This document shows positions 22,858 through 31,288 of a stretch of DNA of 42,876 bases, piece by piece. The DNA comes from an uncultured Ruminococcus sp. (GTDB taxonomy: Bacteria > Bacillota > Clostridia > Oscillospirales > Acutalibacteraceae), in NCBI GenBank assembly GCA_902777275.1, contig CACYTI010000024.1, positions 1 through 42,876 of the forward strand. The letters run 5' to 3'. Below the pieces are notes generated by a model that was not told where the DNA came from, did no database searches, and saw only the letters and a list, made by a program, of their open reading frames with translations. The translations under genes were made by a program, and so were the position numbers. Numbering within the stretch: position 1 is the stretch's first letter; each line of letters opens with the position of its first letter.

Positions 22858-22921
22858 TTGCAAAATGACGATAGATGTGATATAATAAATTGAATATACC
22901 ATGTTTAGGGTCAATAATCAA
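22858..22921. promoter_or_regulatory. Back-to-back divergent promoters of yfbR and the envelope gene run
   Basis: Plus strand: TTGCAA (22858-22863), 17-bp spacer, extended -10 TGaTATAAT (hexamer 22881-22886). Minus strand: TTGATT (22921-22916), 17-bp spacer, TATATT (22898-22893). The two -10 boxes are 6 bases apart and the predicted starts cross, so the two RNA polymerases cannot occupy both promoters at once, which suggests mutual interference. Confidence 0.7.
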
Positions 22922-22982
22922 TCGCAAACCCGTAATTTTCATCTATTTTTCACGCAACAAACAAACGAAACGGAGAATCCAT

Positions 22983-25448
22983 ATGCAAACCCGCCTAAAG
23001 ACTTCTAAGCCCGCGCGAAAGGGTCAGTATTTTTTGTTAACGTTCGGTTTAGCCCTTTTGTCGGCGTTGGTTTTGTTTTTGCCGTATATTATTTACAACG
23101 GCGGAGTATTTTACTATTACGGAGATTTTAACGTTCAGGAAATTCCGTTTTATCAGGAGATGCACGGTCTGGTCAGAAACGGCGAGCTCGGCTGGAACCA
23201 CCTGACCGATTTGGGAACCGACAATTTAGCAAGCTACAGCTTTTATCTGCTCGGCAGCCCGTTCTTTTGGATGACTATCCCGTTCCCGAACGAATTTGTG
23301 CCGAATCTGATAGGCCCCCTGCTTATTCTCAAATTTGCCTGCGCCGCCGGAGCCGCCTATATTTATATTCAGCGTTATGTCAAAAATCAGACTATGGCTG
23401 TGCTGGGCGGATTCCTTTACGCGTTTTCGGGATTTTCGATTTACAACGTGTTTTTCTTCCATTTTCACGAGCCGATGATAATGTTTCCGCTGCTTTTGGC
23501 GGCACTCGACTCGTTTATATATGACAAAAGGCGCGGACTTTTCGCTGTGGCGGTGTTCGCGGCGTGCGTTGTAAATTACTACTTCTTTGTCGGTCAGGCG
23601 CTTTTTGTGCTGATGTATTACATGATGCTGATGTTCACAAAGACCTGCAAATTCAATATAAAGGAATTTTTGCTGCTTGCCGCCGAGGTTGTCATCGGCT
23701 TTGCGGCTACCGCCTTTGTGCTGTTGCCGAGCGTGCTGGGGCTTATGGGAAATCCGCGGCTGGATACTCTGCCGAACGGCTGGGAGTCGCTCGCGTATCC
23801 CAAGGAGCAAAAATATTGGCTTATTATTCTGAGCTTTCTGTTTCCTGCCGATTTGCCCGCTATGCCTGTGTTCACGCCCGAATCGAACTGCAAATGGGCG
23901 TCTGTGGCGGGCTGGCTGCCGCTGTTCGGCGTGACGGGCGTTATAGCGTATTTGCAGCTTAAAAAGCGCGACTGGCTGAAAAAGCTCATTGTGCTGCTTA
24001 TGCTGTTCGCCATGATCCCGGTGCTGAACAGTATGTTCCAGCTTATGAACAGCTCTATTTACTACGCCAGATGGTTCTATATGATAGTGCTGATGTTTGT
24101 TCTCGCCTCGATGCGCGCCGTTGAGGACAACGAAGCGGATTGGAACCGCGCGATCATCTGGTCAACGGGGCTGACGGCGGGCGCGGCGCTGCTAATCGGA
24201 GTCATGCCGAAGATAACAGAGAGCGAAGACGGTGAAAAGGATTTCTCCATCGGCGTGCAGAGCTCGTTTGAAAAGTTCTGGATCTATGTTCTGATGGCGC
24301 TGATCAGCATACTCGCCTTTGTTTTGATTTATAAAAAGCTGTGGCGCAAACGCAGCTTCTCGATAGCTCTTATCGCCGTGACAATGAGTGTGGCGCTTTT
24401 TTCCTCGCTGCTTATAATAGGTCACGGAGTGATAATCAGCGGAACGACCGAGAGCATAAAGGCCCATATTATCAACGCGCGCGACAGAATAGAGATAGAC
24501 GATTTGGAGGATGTGCGCAGCGACTTCTTTGAAGGCGTCGATAACACCGCCATGTTTTGGAAGGTGCCGAGCATAAACTGCTTCCAAAGCTCAGTTTCAA
24601 CGTCTATAATGCAGTTTTACGATAAAATGGGCATTACGCGCGACGTTGCCTCGCGCCCGGATTACAACGCTTACGGCTTGAGGACGCTGTTCAGCTGCAA
24701 GTACTTCTTTGATGATCTGCTCGACAGCAACGACCCCGATTCGGATGAGTGCTTTACCGACAAAAACGGTAACCCGAAAATGCCGGGCTGGAAATTCCTT
24801 AAGGAATGTGCCGATTTTAATATATATGAAAACGAAAACTATGTGCCGATGGGCTTTGCCTATGACTCTTATCTGACTCAGGAGGAGTTTGAACGCGTTA
24901 AGACCTCGAACCGCAGTCAGGCTATTCTGAATGCGATGGTGCTCACGCGGGATCAGATGATGGATTACGGCGACATCACCGGTTACTACGACAAGGATTA
25001 TTATTTGCTGTACGGCTCTGATCCGCGCAGCTTTAAGAGTGAAGCCGACTCATATTCCTTTAACTTTGTTTCGCTGAAAAATCAGGTTGAAAAGCTGCGC
25101 TCAAATTCCTGCTCACGTTTTGAATACACCAAGGAGGGCTTTGAGGCGACGTTCGACAATAAAAGCGGCAGGGATACGCTGCTGTTTTTCAGCGTGCCCT
25201 ACAGCGATGGCTTTTCGGCGGCGGTTAACGGAGAGGCGGTCAAGGTCGAAAAGGTAAACTATGGCTTTATGGCGGTTAAGGTTCCGCCGGGAGCAAGTGA
25301 GATAGTATTTAACTATCAGACGCCCGGATTTAAGACGGGCACGGTAATAAGCCTGTGCGCTGCAGCGGCTTATGTGATTTATATGGCGCTTATTATAGCG
25401 TTTCGGGTGAGAAAAAAGAAATCGGCGCGCAAGATTGAGCAGCGCTGA
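22983..25448 (+). CDS. YfhO-like multi-pass membrane protein (GT-C-type glycosyltransferase family)
   Basis: An 821-residue membrane protein with about a dozen helices followed by an extracytoplasmic region (about 520-775) and a final helix before a Lys-rich end. The start at 22983 has GGAG 8 bases upstream; an upstream in-frame start overlaps the yfbR promoter and is rejected. The first external loop, YYGDFNVQEIPFYQEMH and LGTDNLASYSFYLLGSPF, matches the YfhO family, whose members glycosylate lipoteichoic or wall polymers using undecaprenyl-linked sugars. A closing beta region (LLFFSVPYSDGFSAAVNGE) is also typical. It is the first gene of an envelope-related run that includes a GT2 enzyme and LicD. 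The exact polymer and sugar are unknown. Confidence 0.9.
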   Translation: MQTRLKTSKPARKGQYFLLTFGLALLSALVLFLPYIIYNGGVFYYYGDFNVQEIPFYQEMHGLVRNGELGWNHLTDLGTDNLASYSFYLLGSPFFWMTIPFPNEFVPNLIGPLLILKFACAAGAAYIYIQRYVKNQTMAVLGGFLYAFSGFSIYNVFFFHFHEPMIMFPLLLAALDSFIYDKRRGLFAVAVFAACVVNYYFFVGQALFVLMYYMMLMFTKTCKFNIKEFLLLAAEVVIGFAATAFVLLPSVLGLMGNPRLDTLPNGWESLAYPKEQKYWLIILSFLFPADLPAMPVFTPESNCKWASVAGWLPLFGVTGVIAYLQLKKRDWLKKLIVLLMLFAMIPVLNSMFQLMNSSIYYARWFYMIVLMFVLASMRAVEDNEADWNRAIIWSTGLTAGAALLIGVMPKITESEDGEKDFSIGVQSSFEKFWIYVLMALISILAFVLIYKKLWRKRSFSIALIAVTMSVALFSSLLIIGHGVIISGTTESIKAHIINARDRIEIDDLEDVRSDFFEGVDNTAMFWKVPSINCFQSSVSTSIMQFYDKMGITRDVASRPDYNAYGLRTLFSCKYFFDDLLDSNDPDSDECFTDKNGNPKMPGWKFLKECADFNIYENENYVPMGFAYDSYLTQEEFERVKTSNRSQAILNAMVLTRDQMMDYGDITGYYDKDYYLLYGSDPRSFKSEADSYSFNFVSLKNQVEKLRSNSCSRFEYTKEGFEATFDNKSGRDTLLFFSVPYSDGFSAAVNGEAVKVEKVNYGFMAVKVPPGASEIVFNYQTPGFKTGTVISLCAAAAYVIYMALIIAFRVRKKKSARKIEQR

Positions 25449-25476
25449 GGTTAACGGAACAGCGGGGAGAATGCTT

Positions 25477-26835
25477 ATGTTATTCGGAGATAAAATTTTA
25501 CCCTACATGGATGAACTGTTGAAGGATTTGAACGAACTGATCAGCATCGAGTCTGTTGACGGTGGGAAAAGCGGTGAGTGTGAGCGCGCTTTAGCGTTTA
25601 TAATTAAACGCGCCCAGGATTTCGGGCTTGACTATGAGCTTGTAACGGATAAAAGCGTTCAAGTTCAGATTGGAGAGGGCGGAAAGCTCTGCGGCGTGCT
25701 GGCTCATGTGGATGTTGTTCCCGCCGGCAACAACTGGAGCGTTATACCGTTCATGCTTACGGAGCGCGACGGAAGGCTTTACGGCAGGGGAGTTGCCGAC
25801 GACAAGGGCGCTGCTCTTGTAAATCTCTATTGCCTGCGCGCACTTAAAGAGAATGGCGTTGAGGGCAAAAACACACTGCGCGCCATTTTCGGCTCGGCGG
25901 AGGAGACGGGTATGAGCGACATGGATGGCTACTTCTCAAAAATGCCCCTGCCCGATATGGCTTTTACCCCCGACAGCGATTACGGGATCTGCTTTGCCGA
26001 AAAGGGTATACTGCACCTGCGCGTCAGCACGCCGACCAACGAGGCGAAGGTTTTGTCGCAGTTCCACGCGGGAAAGGCGATCAACGCCGTTCCCGATTTG
26101 GCTTATGTTATGCTCGATTCCTCTGGCTATGACGAACAGCTTCTTATGCGCCTTGCCGACGCGGGCGACGGAAACTTTGAGTTCAACTATACGATTGACG
26201 GCTTAATGATAATCAGCAGGGGAAAGGCTTCTCATGCCTGCGAGCCGCAGAAGGGCAAAAACGCCGCCGCGCTGTTGATCGACCTCATCACTCACGCTTA
26301 TGATGTGCATGAGATCGGCGCGCTGTCATCATTCATAGACTACGCTGTCAACTGCGAGACGAACGGCAGGTCGCTCGGGCTGAAAATGAGCGACGGTGTT
26401 TCGGGAGAGCTTACGGTGAATCTCGGGATAGTTCACATAGAGGGCGACACTGCCGAGGCGTATTTTGACATAAGATATCCCGTGACCGTAAACGGAAACT
26501 ATGTGCTGCGCCAGTTCAGGTCGGTAGCAGAGTACAGCGGGCTAAACGTTGAGGTTCTGTTCCACAACCGTCCGCTTTACATGGAAAAGGACTCTCCGCT
26601 TATCCGTGAGCTGAGCGCGGCTTACGAGAGCGTTACAGGAGAAAAGCCGGCGCTTTATGCCACGGGCGGCGGCACCTACGCACGCAAATTAGGCGGCAGG
26701 GGAGTGGCGTTCGGGCCGCATTTCCCGGGTGACAACATCAATATGCACAACGCGGACGAAAGCATGGACAAGGAGAATTTCTATAAGCACGCGCAGATCT
26801 GCCTTGAGGCGATGTATCGTCTGTACAACATATGA
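25477..26835 (+). CDS. pepV: M20-family dipeptidase (PepV type)
   Basis: A 452-residue cytoplasmic zinc dipeptidase that cleaves a broad range of dipeptides with an unblocked N-terminus. The start was placed at 25477 because GGGGAG lies exactly 7 bases upstream; a TTG-initiated longer frame overlaps the previous gene and has no ribosome site. Metal and catalytic motifs follow the family: LAHVDVVPAGNNW (near 72), GRGVADDKGA (near 102), SAEETGMSDMD (near 137), TPDSDYG near 160, and a late histidine in GPHFPGDNINMHNADE (near 422). Length is normal for PepV (about 465). It sits inside the envelope run, 28 bases after the YfhO-like gene, but the family has no known envelope role. Confidence 0.94.
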   Translation: MLFGDKILPYMDELLKDLNELISIESVDGGKSGECERALAFIIKRAQDFGLDYELVTDKSVQVQIGEGGKLCGVLAHVDVVPAGNNWSVIPFMLTERDGRLYGRGVADDKGAALVNLYCLRALKENGVEGKNTLRAIFGSAEETGMSDMDGYFSKMPLPDMAFTPDSDYGICFAEKGILHLRVSTPTNEAKVLSQFHAGKAINAVPDLAYVMLDSSGYDEQLLMRLADAGDGNFEFNYTIDGLMIISRGKASHACEPQKGKNAAALLIDLITHAYDVHEIGALSSFIDYAVNCETNGRSLGLKMSDGVSGELTVNLGIVHIEGDTAEAYFDIRYPVTVNGNYVLRQFRSVAEYSGLNVEVLFHNRPLYMEKDSPLIRELSAAYESVTGEKPALYATGGGTYARKLGGRGVAFGPHFPGDNINMHNADESMDKENFYKHAQICLEAMYRLYNI

Positions 26836-26884
26836 TGTATTGCATTTAACCGGAATATATTAATTGCAAAGGTAATGAATTTTG

Positions 26885-27670
26885 ATGAAAACGGAACAAA
26901 TAATTAAAAAACAGGCGCGCGGCGCCATGCGCGGCAACATGAGTAAGCTTATAGCCGCTGCGGGACTGGCGTCGCTGGTGCTGCTTTTGCTTGAATATCT
27001 TGAATATCTTGTGCTTTATATCGGAAACGCTGTCAACCTTGATACCGGCGAGGTAAAGGACGGTTATACTGTTTTTTACCTGCTGACGGTTTCCGGTTTT
27101 GCGGCGGCTGCGCTTTTTGCCTCTCCGCTGCTGAACGGTTTTCTGCGGATGTCAGCCGATACTGCAATAAAAAAGGAATGCCGCTCTGTCGATGTTTTTT
27201 ACTATTTCAAAGGCGGCAGGTTATATTTTAAAACTATCCTGTTCAATTTGGTTCTTTATCTGATTTATGCTTCGGCTTCGTCCGCGCTCAATTTAAGCGG
27301 CATACTGTCGTGGCTGCTGCCTGATATCTTCGCGGCTGAAATGTCTTTAAGGATCGAAAGCGTTTTAACAGTGTTCGTGTCGATCGTCACGGTCATTCTG
27401 AGGATAATCGTATTTTTGATTTTTGCGTATTATCCGCTGCTTGCTTACGCCATAAAGGGAGATATGCGTATTTCATGCATTTTCAAAATGCTCGGATTCT
27501 CAATTAAGCATTTTTCGCAGGCGTTCAGGCTTACGCTCAGCTTTGCGGGTTGGTTCGCGCTCTGCTTTTTTGTGGTTCCCGTTATATATGTGGCGCCGTA
27601 TTTCGCGGTATCATCCGCCATGTCCGCAAGATGGCTGCTTGAGTTGGACGGCAGCAGGAGAGAAGTATGA
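26885..27670 (+). CDS. Multi-pass membrane protein, possibly DUF975-like
   Basis: A 261-residue protein with about five or six hydrophobic segments: roughly 22-46, 62-85, 110-135, 152-182 and 214-243. The N-terminus is basic (KTEQIIKKQARGAMRGNMSK). The arrangement of a short basic start, paired helices, and a closing segment LSFAGWFALCFFVVPVIYVAPYF resembles DUF975 membrane proteins, though no search was possible. ATG at 26885 is preceded by a weak AAAGGT; a TTG three bases earlier is an alternative. Its stop overlaps the GT2 start by 4 bases, so the two proteins are likely made together and may work together in the membrane. Confidence 0.75.
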   Translation: MKTEQIIKKQARGAMRGNMSKLIAAAGLASLVLLLLEYLEYLVLYIGNAVNLDTGEVKDGYTVFYLLTVSGFAAAALFASPLLNGFLRMSADTAIKKECRSVDVFYYFKGGRLYFKTILFNLVLYLIYASASSALNLSGILSWLLPDIFAAEMSLRIESVLTVFVSIVTVILRIIVFLIFAYYPLLAYAIKGDMRISCIFKMLGFSIKHFSQAFRLTLSFAGWFALCFFVVPVIYVAPYFAVSSAMSARWLLELDGSRREV

Positions 27671-28752
27671 TTGTTTCGCTTTGCATGATCGCCTACAACG
27701 AGGTTGAGGCGATAGACGGATTATTCGGAGATATCGCGCTTCAGGAATATCCCCACAATAAAATAGAGGTGGTGTTTGTGGACAGTATGTCCACCGACGG
27801 CACCTATGAAAAAATGCAGGCGTTCAAAAACACCGACTACGGTTTTCGCGACGTTAAGATCGTGCGCTGTCAAAAGAAGAACCAGGCTTCGTCATGGAAC
27901 GAGGCTCTCATGGTGTTTACGGGCGACGTTGTTATCCGTGTTGACGCTCATGCGCGTATACCGAGGAATTTTGTTGCGCGAAATGTGTACAACCTCAATT
28001 TGGGCGAGAACGTTGTGGGCGGAGGACGTCCGAACATCAGCTCTAACGTAAGCTCGTGGAAGCTGACTCTGCTTGCCGCCGAGGACTCCCTCTTCGGCAG
28101 CTCCATAGCGGGCTACCGCCGTCCATCCACCGAAAAGGAGTACATGGACAGCCTGTTCCACGCCGCCTACCGCCGCAGCGTTATAGAAGAGGTCGGCGGC
28201 TTCAACGAGGATTTAGGGCGCACCGAGGACAACGAGTATCACTACCGCATCCGCATGGCGGGCTATAAAATGTGCTGCTGCCCTGATATAATCTCATATC
28301 AGCACTCGCGAAACACCCTAAAGCATATGATAAAGCAAAAATACGGCAACGGCAGATGGATCGGTCTTACACTTTCCGTCTGCAAGGGCTGTCTTTCATA
28401 TTTTCACTTCGCGCCGTTTTTGTTCGTTATGATGCTTGCGGTCTGCGGGATAATGGCGGTCGCGGGCTATTCGTTCGCGCTCATGGTGCTGCTTGTCTTG
28501 TATGCCATGTTTGACTTTGTCAACTCCGTCAGCTGCTGCACGCTAAAAAATATACAGCCTCAGTTTTTGCTGCTTCCGTTCATTTTTCCGCTGCTTCATG
28601 TGGCTTACGGAGTCGGCACTATCGTGGGGCTTGTTCAGATCCCGTTTTGGAAGAAAAAAATCAAAAACAGCGGCGCCGCCGAGCGTATTGAGCTTGTAAA
28701 GGAAAAGGTCGCCGAGAACACAAGAGCAGTATGGGAAGACACGGAAATTTAA
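27667..28752 (+). CDS. Family 2 membrane glycosyltransferase
   Basis: A 361-residue enzyme with a cytoplasmic GT-A domain (about 1-235) and two to four C-terminal membrane helices (about 240-335). The nucleotide-sugar site begins VSLCMIAYNEVEAIDGLF, with VVFVDSMSTDGT (near 38). The metal-binding DxD-like motif is VIRVDAHARIP (near 97), and the acceptor-side motif is GRTEDNEYHYRIRMAG (near 185), the ED-containing loop of the family. The layout resembles ExoA-type transferases that add sugars to lipid-linked oligosaccharides. The donor and acceptor cannot be told from sequence. It overlaps the upstream membrane gene by 4 bases and the downstream acyltransferase by 22 bases, showing tight coupling. 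Confidence 0.93.
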   Translation: MIVSLCMIAYNEVEAIDGLFGDIALQEYPHNKIEVVFVDSMSTDGTYEKMQAFKNTDYGFRDVKIVRCQKKNQASSWNEALMVFTGDVVIRVDAHARIPRNFVARNVYNLNLGENVVGGGRPNISSNVSSWKLTLLAAEDSLFGSSIAGYRRPSTEKEYMDSLFHAAYRRSVIEEVGGFNEDLGRTEDNEYHYRIRMAGYKMCCCPDIISYQHSRNTLKHMIKQKYGNGRWIGLTLSVCKGCLSYFHFAPFLFVMMLAVCGIMAVAGYSFALMVLLVLYAMFDFVNSVSCCTLKNIQPQFLLLPFIFPLLHVAYGVGTIVGLVQIPFWKKKIKNSGAAERIELVKEKVAENTRAVWEDTEI

Positions 28753-29486
28753 GAGGGCGCTACAGCCTTATCGACGCCCTGCGGGGCTTGGCGCTGCTGA
28801 ATATGCTGGCGTTTCACTTTTTGTACGATGTGTTTGTTGTTTACGGCGGAAGCTTCGAGTGGACGCAGCTGCCTTGGGTGATCGTGTGGGAGAGGTATAT
28901 CTGCTTTTCGTTTATTTTGATTTCGGGCGTTTCGCTCAATTTTTCGCGCCGCGCGGTAAGACGGGGTCTGATAGTGAACGCCTGCGGATTGCTTATCACG
29001 CTTGTCACGGCGATAGCGATCCCCTCGCAGATCATAATTTTCGGGATCCTGAACCTTATCGGCTGTGCCATGCTGCTTGACCGTCCGCTGAAAAAGCTTG
29101 CGGAGAAGCTTGACCCGTTATTGGGTGCGTCGGTCTCGCTCGCGCTCTTCACATTTTTTTACGGTTTGCCAATGCGGTATGTAGGCTTTTTCGGCATTCC
29201 CCTTATCAGGCTGCCCGACGCGCTTTACTGCTTTCCGCCGCTTGCGGTTATCGGTCTGCCCGACAAGGGCTTTTTCTCAACCGACTATTTTCCGCTTGTT
29301 CCGTGGCTGTTTTTGTTTGTCTGCGGATTTTTTATTTGGCGCTGTATTGTGAAAGCGGGAGCGGAGCAGTTTTTCGGAAGGCGGGTACCCGTGTTAGGTT
29401 TTATCGGAAGATACACCCTTTGGATTTATATGATACATCAGCCGGTTTTGATGGGCATTTGCTTTCTCATTTTCGGCAGATTCTGA
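28731..29486 (+). CDS. DUF1624 / heparan-alpha-glucosaminide N-acetyltransferase-type membrane acyltransferase
   Basis: A 251-residue protein with about seven to eight membrane helices. The N-terminal signature SLIDALRGLALLNMLAFHFLYD, with the conserved Asp, Arg and His, is that of DUF1624 proteins related to the lysosomal acetyltransferase HGSNAT, which moves acetyl groups across membranes onto sugars. IYMIHQPVLMGICFL near the end matches the closing helix of the family. The gene starts inside the end of the GT2 frame (22-base overlap) with only a weak ribosome site, so translation probably depends on the upstream gene. In this setting acetylation of a surface glycan is a reasonable inference. 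Confidence 0.88.
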   Translation: MGRHGNLRGRYSLIDALRGLALLNMLAFHFLYDVFVVYGGSFEWTQLPWVIVWERYICFSFILISGVSLNFSRRAVRRGLIVNACGLLITLVTAIAIPSQIIIFGILNLIGCAMLLDRPLKKLAEKLDPLLGASVSLALFTFFYGLPMRYVGFFGIPLIRLPDALYCFPPLAVIGLPDKGFFSTDYFPLVPWLFLFVCGFFIWRCIVKAGAEQFFGRRVPVLGFIGRYTLWIYMIHQPVLMGICFLIFGRF

Positions 29487-29495
29487 GGAACGATT

Positions 29496-30380
29496 ATGGA
29501 ACAGAAAACCATTAAGCTGTCGCCGGAGCAGCTCAGGGAGCTGCAGCTTGCCCAGCTTGATATGCTGCGCTTCTTCAAGAAGTTTTGCGAAGAAAACAAC
29601 ATAACCTTTTATTTCATCGGCGGCGGACTTATCGGCGCTGTTCGCAGCGGCGGCTTTATTCCGTGGGACGACGACGTTGACGTGCTTTTGCAGAGAGATG
29701 AGTATGAGCGGCTTTGCTCGCTGTGGCAGGAGAAGCTTCCCGACGGCAGGTTCAGGCTGCTCAGGACAGACGGAAAGATGTTCACGGGCAATATTTTTGC
29801 CACCGTTACCGACACGAATTATACTATGGTCAAGGCGAATCAGGCGGATATAGATATCCCTCACGGTTTGGTTATCGACGTGTTCCCGCTCGATGTTTGT
29901 CCCGACGGAAGCTTTGCCCGCAAAATGCAGTATTTCTGGACGATGATATACTCGCTCTTTTTGGCGCAGGTCGTCCCCGAAAATCACGGCGGCGTTTTGG
30001 CTTTCGGAAGCAAACTGCTTTTGGGGATATTCCGCGGCAAAAAAATCCGTGAGAAGCTTTGGCGCACTGCCGAACGGCACATGAAGAAATACAAGCGAGA
30101 TGAAAACGAATGCCTGACCGAGCTTTGCTCGGGACCCCACTGGATGAAGATGAAATACCCCAAGCGCATTTACGAGGGAGTTGACCGCGTGACCTTTGAA
30201 GGGATAGAGCTGCCCGTGGCTTCGGGCTACAGGGAGTATCTTGAAATGGTATTCGGCGACTATATGACCCCGCCGCCGGAGGATATGCGCGTACCGCACC
30301 ACGACATAGCCTATCTCGATCTGCACACGCCGTGCAAGGTCTACGACGACGCGCACAGGCATGAGTTCACAAAGCCGTAA
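29496..30380 (+). CDS. LicD-family phosphotransferase
   Basis: A 294-residue cytoplasmic enzyme of the nucleotidyltransferase fold. LicD proteins transfer phosphocholine or a related phosphorylated group from a CDP donor onto teichoic acid or surface sugars. The catalytic region is TFYFIGGGLIGAVRSGGFIP followed by WDDDVDVLLQRDEYERL (about 34-70), which holds the Asp pair that binds metal. A second family motif is VIDVFPLDVCPDG (near 127), and HHDIAYLD is near the end. Length is typical. TGAGGAA precedes the start. It closes the envelope gene run and is followed by a terminator. No choline uptake or activation gene (LicA, LicC) is visible here, so the donor group is uncertain. Confidence 0.93.
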   Translation: MEQKTIKLSPEQLRELQLAQLDMLRFFKKFCEENNITFYFIGGGLIGAVRSGGFIPWDDDVDVLLQRDEYERLCSLWQEKLPDGRFRLLRTDGKMFTGNIFATVTDTNYTMVKANQADIDIPHGLVIDVFPLDVCPDGSFARKMQYFWTMIYSLFLAQVVPENHGGVLAFGSKLLLGIFRGKKIREKLWRTAERHMKKYKRDENECLTELCSGPHWMKMKYPKRIYEGVDRVTFEGIELPVASGYREYLEMVFGDYMTPPPEDMRVPHHDIAYLDLHTPCKVYDDAHRHEFTKP

Positions 30381-30465
30381 GTGGGAAAATCAGTATAAAA
30401 ACACAAAAAAAAAACCGCATAAAATATGACTTATTCCGAATTTTAACGGAGAGCAGAAAATCTCA

Positions 30466-30495
30466 TTCGCCGGACTTTACCCGGCGGATTTTTTT
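30466..30495 (+). terminator. Terminator of the envelope gene run
   Basis: CGCCGG (30468-30473) pairs with CCGGCG (30481-30486), followed by a run of seven T at 30489-30495. Confidence 0.85.
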
Positions 30496-30504
30496 GTGTA
30501 TAAT
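30476..30504 (+). promoter_or_regulatory. Promoter of pflA-pflB
   Basis: -35 TTTACC (30476-30481), 17-bp spacer, consensus -10 TATAAT (30499-30504). The -35 box lies inside the preceding terminator hairpin, so the two elements overlap. No clear Rex or other redox-regulator site was seen. Confidence 0.6.
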
Positions 30505-30545
30505 TGTTTTACACGAATAGAAAAAATTATAACAGAGGAAACGCG

Positions 30546-31280
30546 ATGATCAAGGGAAATATTCATTCCACCGAATCCTTCGGCTCGGTTGACGGTCCGG
30601 GCGTGCGGTTTTTGATTTTTTTGCAGGGCTGCGCACTGCGCTGCCGCTACTGCCACAACGCCGACACATGGAGCCTGAGCGGAGGCACGCAGATGAGCGC
30701 GGACGAGCTGCTCGACAAGGCGGAGCGCTACCGCCCCTACTGGGGCGCAGACGGCGGGATAACCGTCAGCGGAGGCGAGCCGCTGCTGCAGATCGAGTTC
30801 CTTATCGAGCTTTTTAAAGAGGCAAAGCGGCGCGGGATAAACACCTGCATCGACACTGCGGGGCAGCCGTTTACGCGGAAAAAGCCGTTTTTTTCGCGCT
30901 TTTGCGAGCTGCTTGAGCTGACCGATCTGTTCATTGTCGATATCAAGCACATAGACAGCAAGGATCACCGCAGACTGACGGGCAGGGGCAACGAAAACAT
31001 TCTTGATATGCTCCGCTTTCTCAGCGAGCGGAAGAAGCCCGTTTGGATTCGCCATGTGCTCGTCACGGGAATAACCGACGACGACGCGCTTTTGAAACGG
31101 ACGAGGGCGTTTATTAAAACACTCAAAAACGCGGAAAGAATTGAAGTTTTGCCTTATCATTCAATGGGCGCTTACAAATGGAGAGAGCTTGGGATTCCCT
31201 ATACGCTCGAAGATATTGCTCCCCCCGACAGCGGGAGGGTAAGAAACGCAGAAATGATTTTACGCGGAGAAAAGGAGTAA
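30546..31280 (+). CDS. pflA: Pyruvate formate-lyase activating enzyme (radical SAM)
   Basis: A 244-residue radical SAM enzyme that installs the glycyl radical on pyruvate formate-lyase. The start at 30546 has AGAGGAAA 6 bases upstream and gives the family N-terminus [19 protein letters not shown]; an earlier ATG at 30504 overlaps the promoter. The iron-sulfur cluster motif is [15 protein letters not shown] (Cys spacing x3, x2), followed by [13 protein letters not shown], which binds SAM, and [16 protein letters not shown] near the end. It is oxygen sensitive and marks an anaerobic metabolism. The gene runs directly into pflB, with 8 bases between stop and start. Confidence 0.95.
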   Translation: MIKGNIHSTESFGSVDGPGVRFLIFLQGCALRCRYCHNADTWSLSGGTQMSADELLDKAERYRPYWGADGGITVSGGEPLLQIEFLIELFKEAKRRGINTCIDTAGQPFTRKKPFFSRFCELLELTDLFIVDIKHIDSKDHRRLTGRGNENILDMLRFLSERKKPVWIRHVLVTGITDDDALLKRTRAFIKTLKNAERIEVLPYHSMGAYKWRELGIPYTLEDIAPPDSGRVRNAEMILRGEKE

Positions 31281-31288
31281 GAAAAGCT

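Noticed and set aside
22244-22942. Longer start of yfbR at 22942
   Set aside because: It crosses the divergent promoters, and the family N-terminus begins at 22837.
22890-22982. Upstream extension of the YfhO-like gene
   Set aside because: It begins before the predicted transcription start and has no ribosome site; ATG 22983 does.
31178-31288. Upstream extension of pflB
   Set aside because: It is the out-of-frame reading of pflA; start at 31289 gives the exact family length and places the radical glycine at 734.
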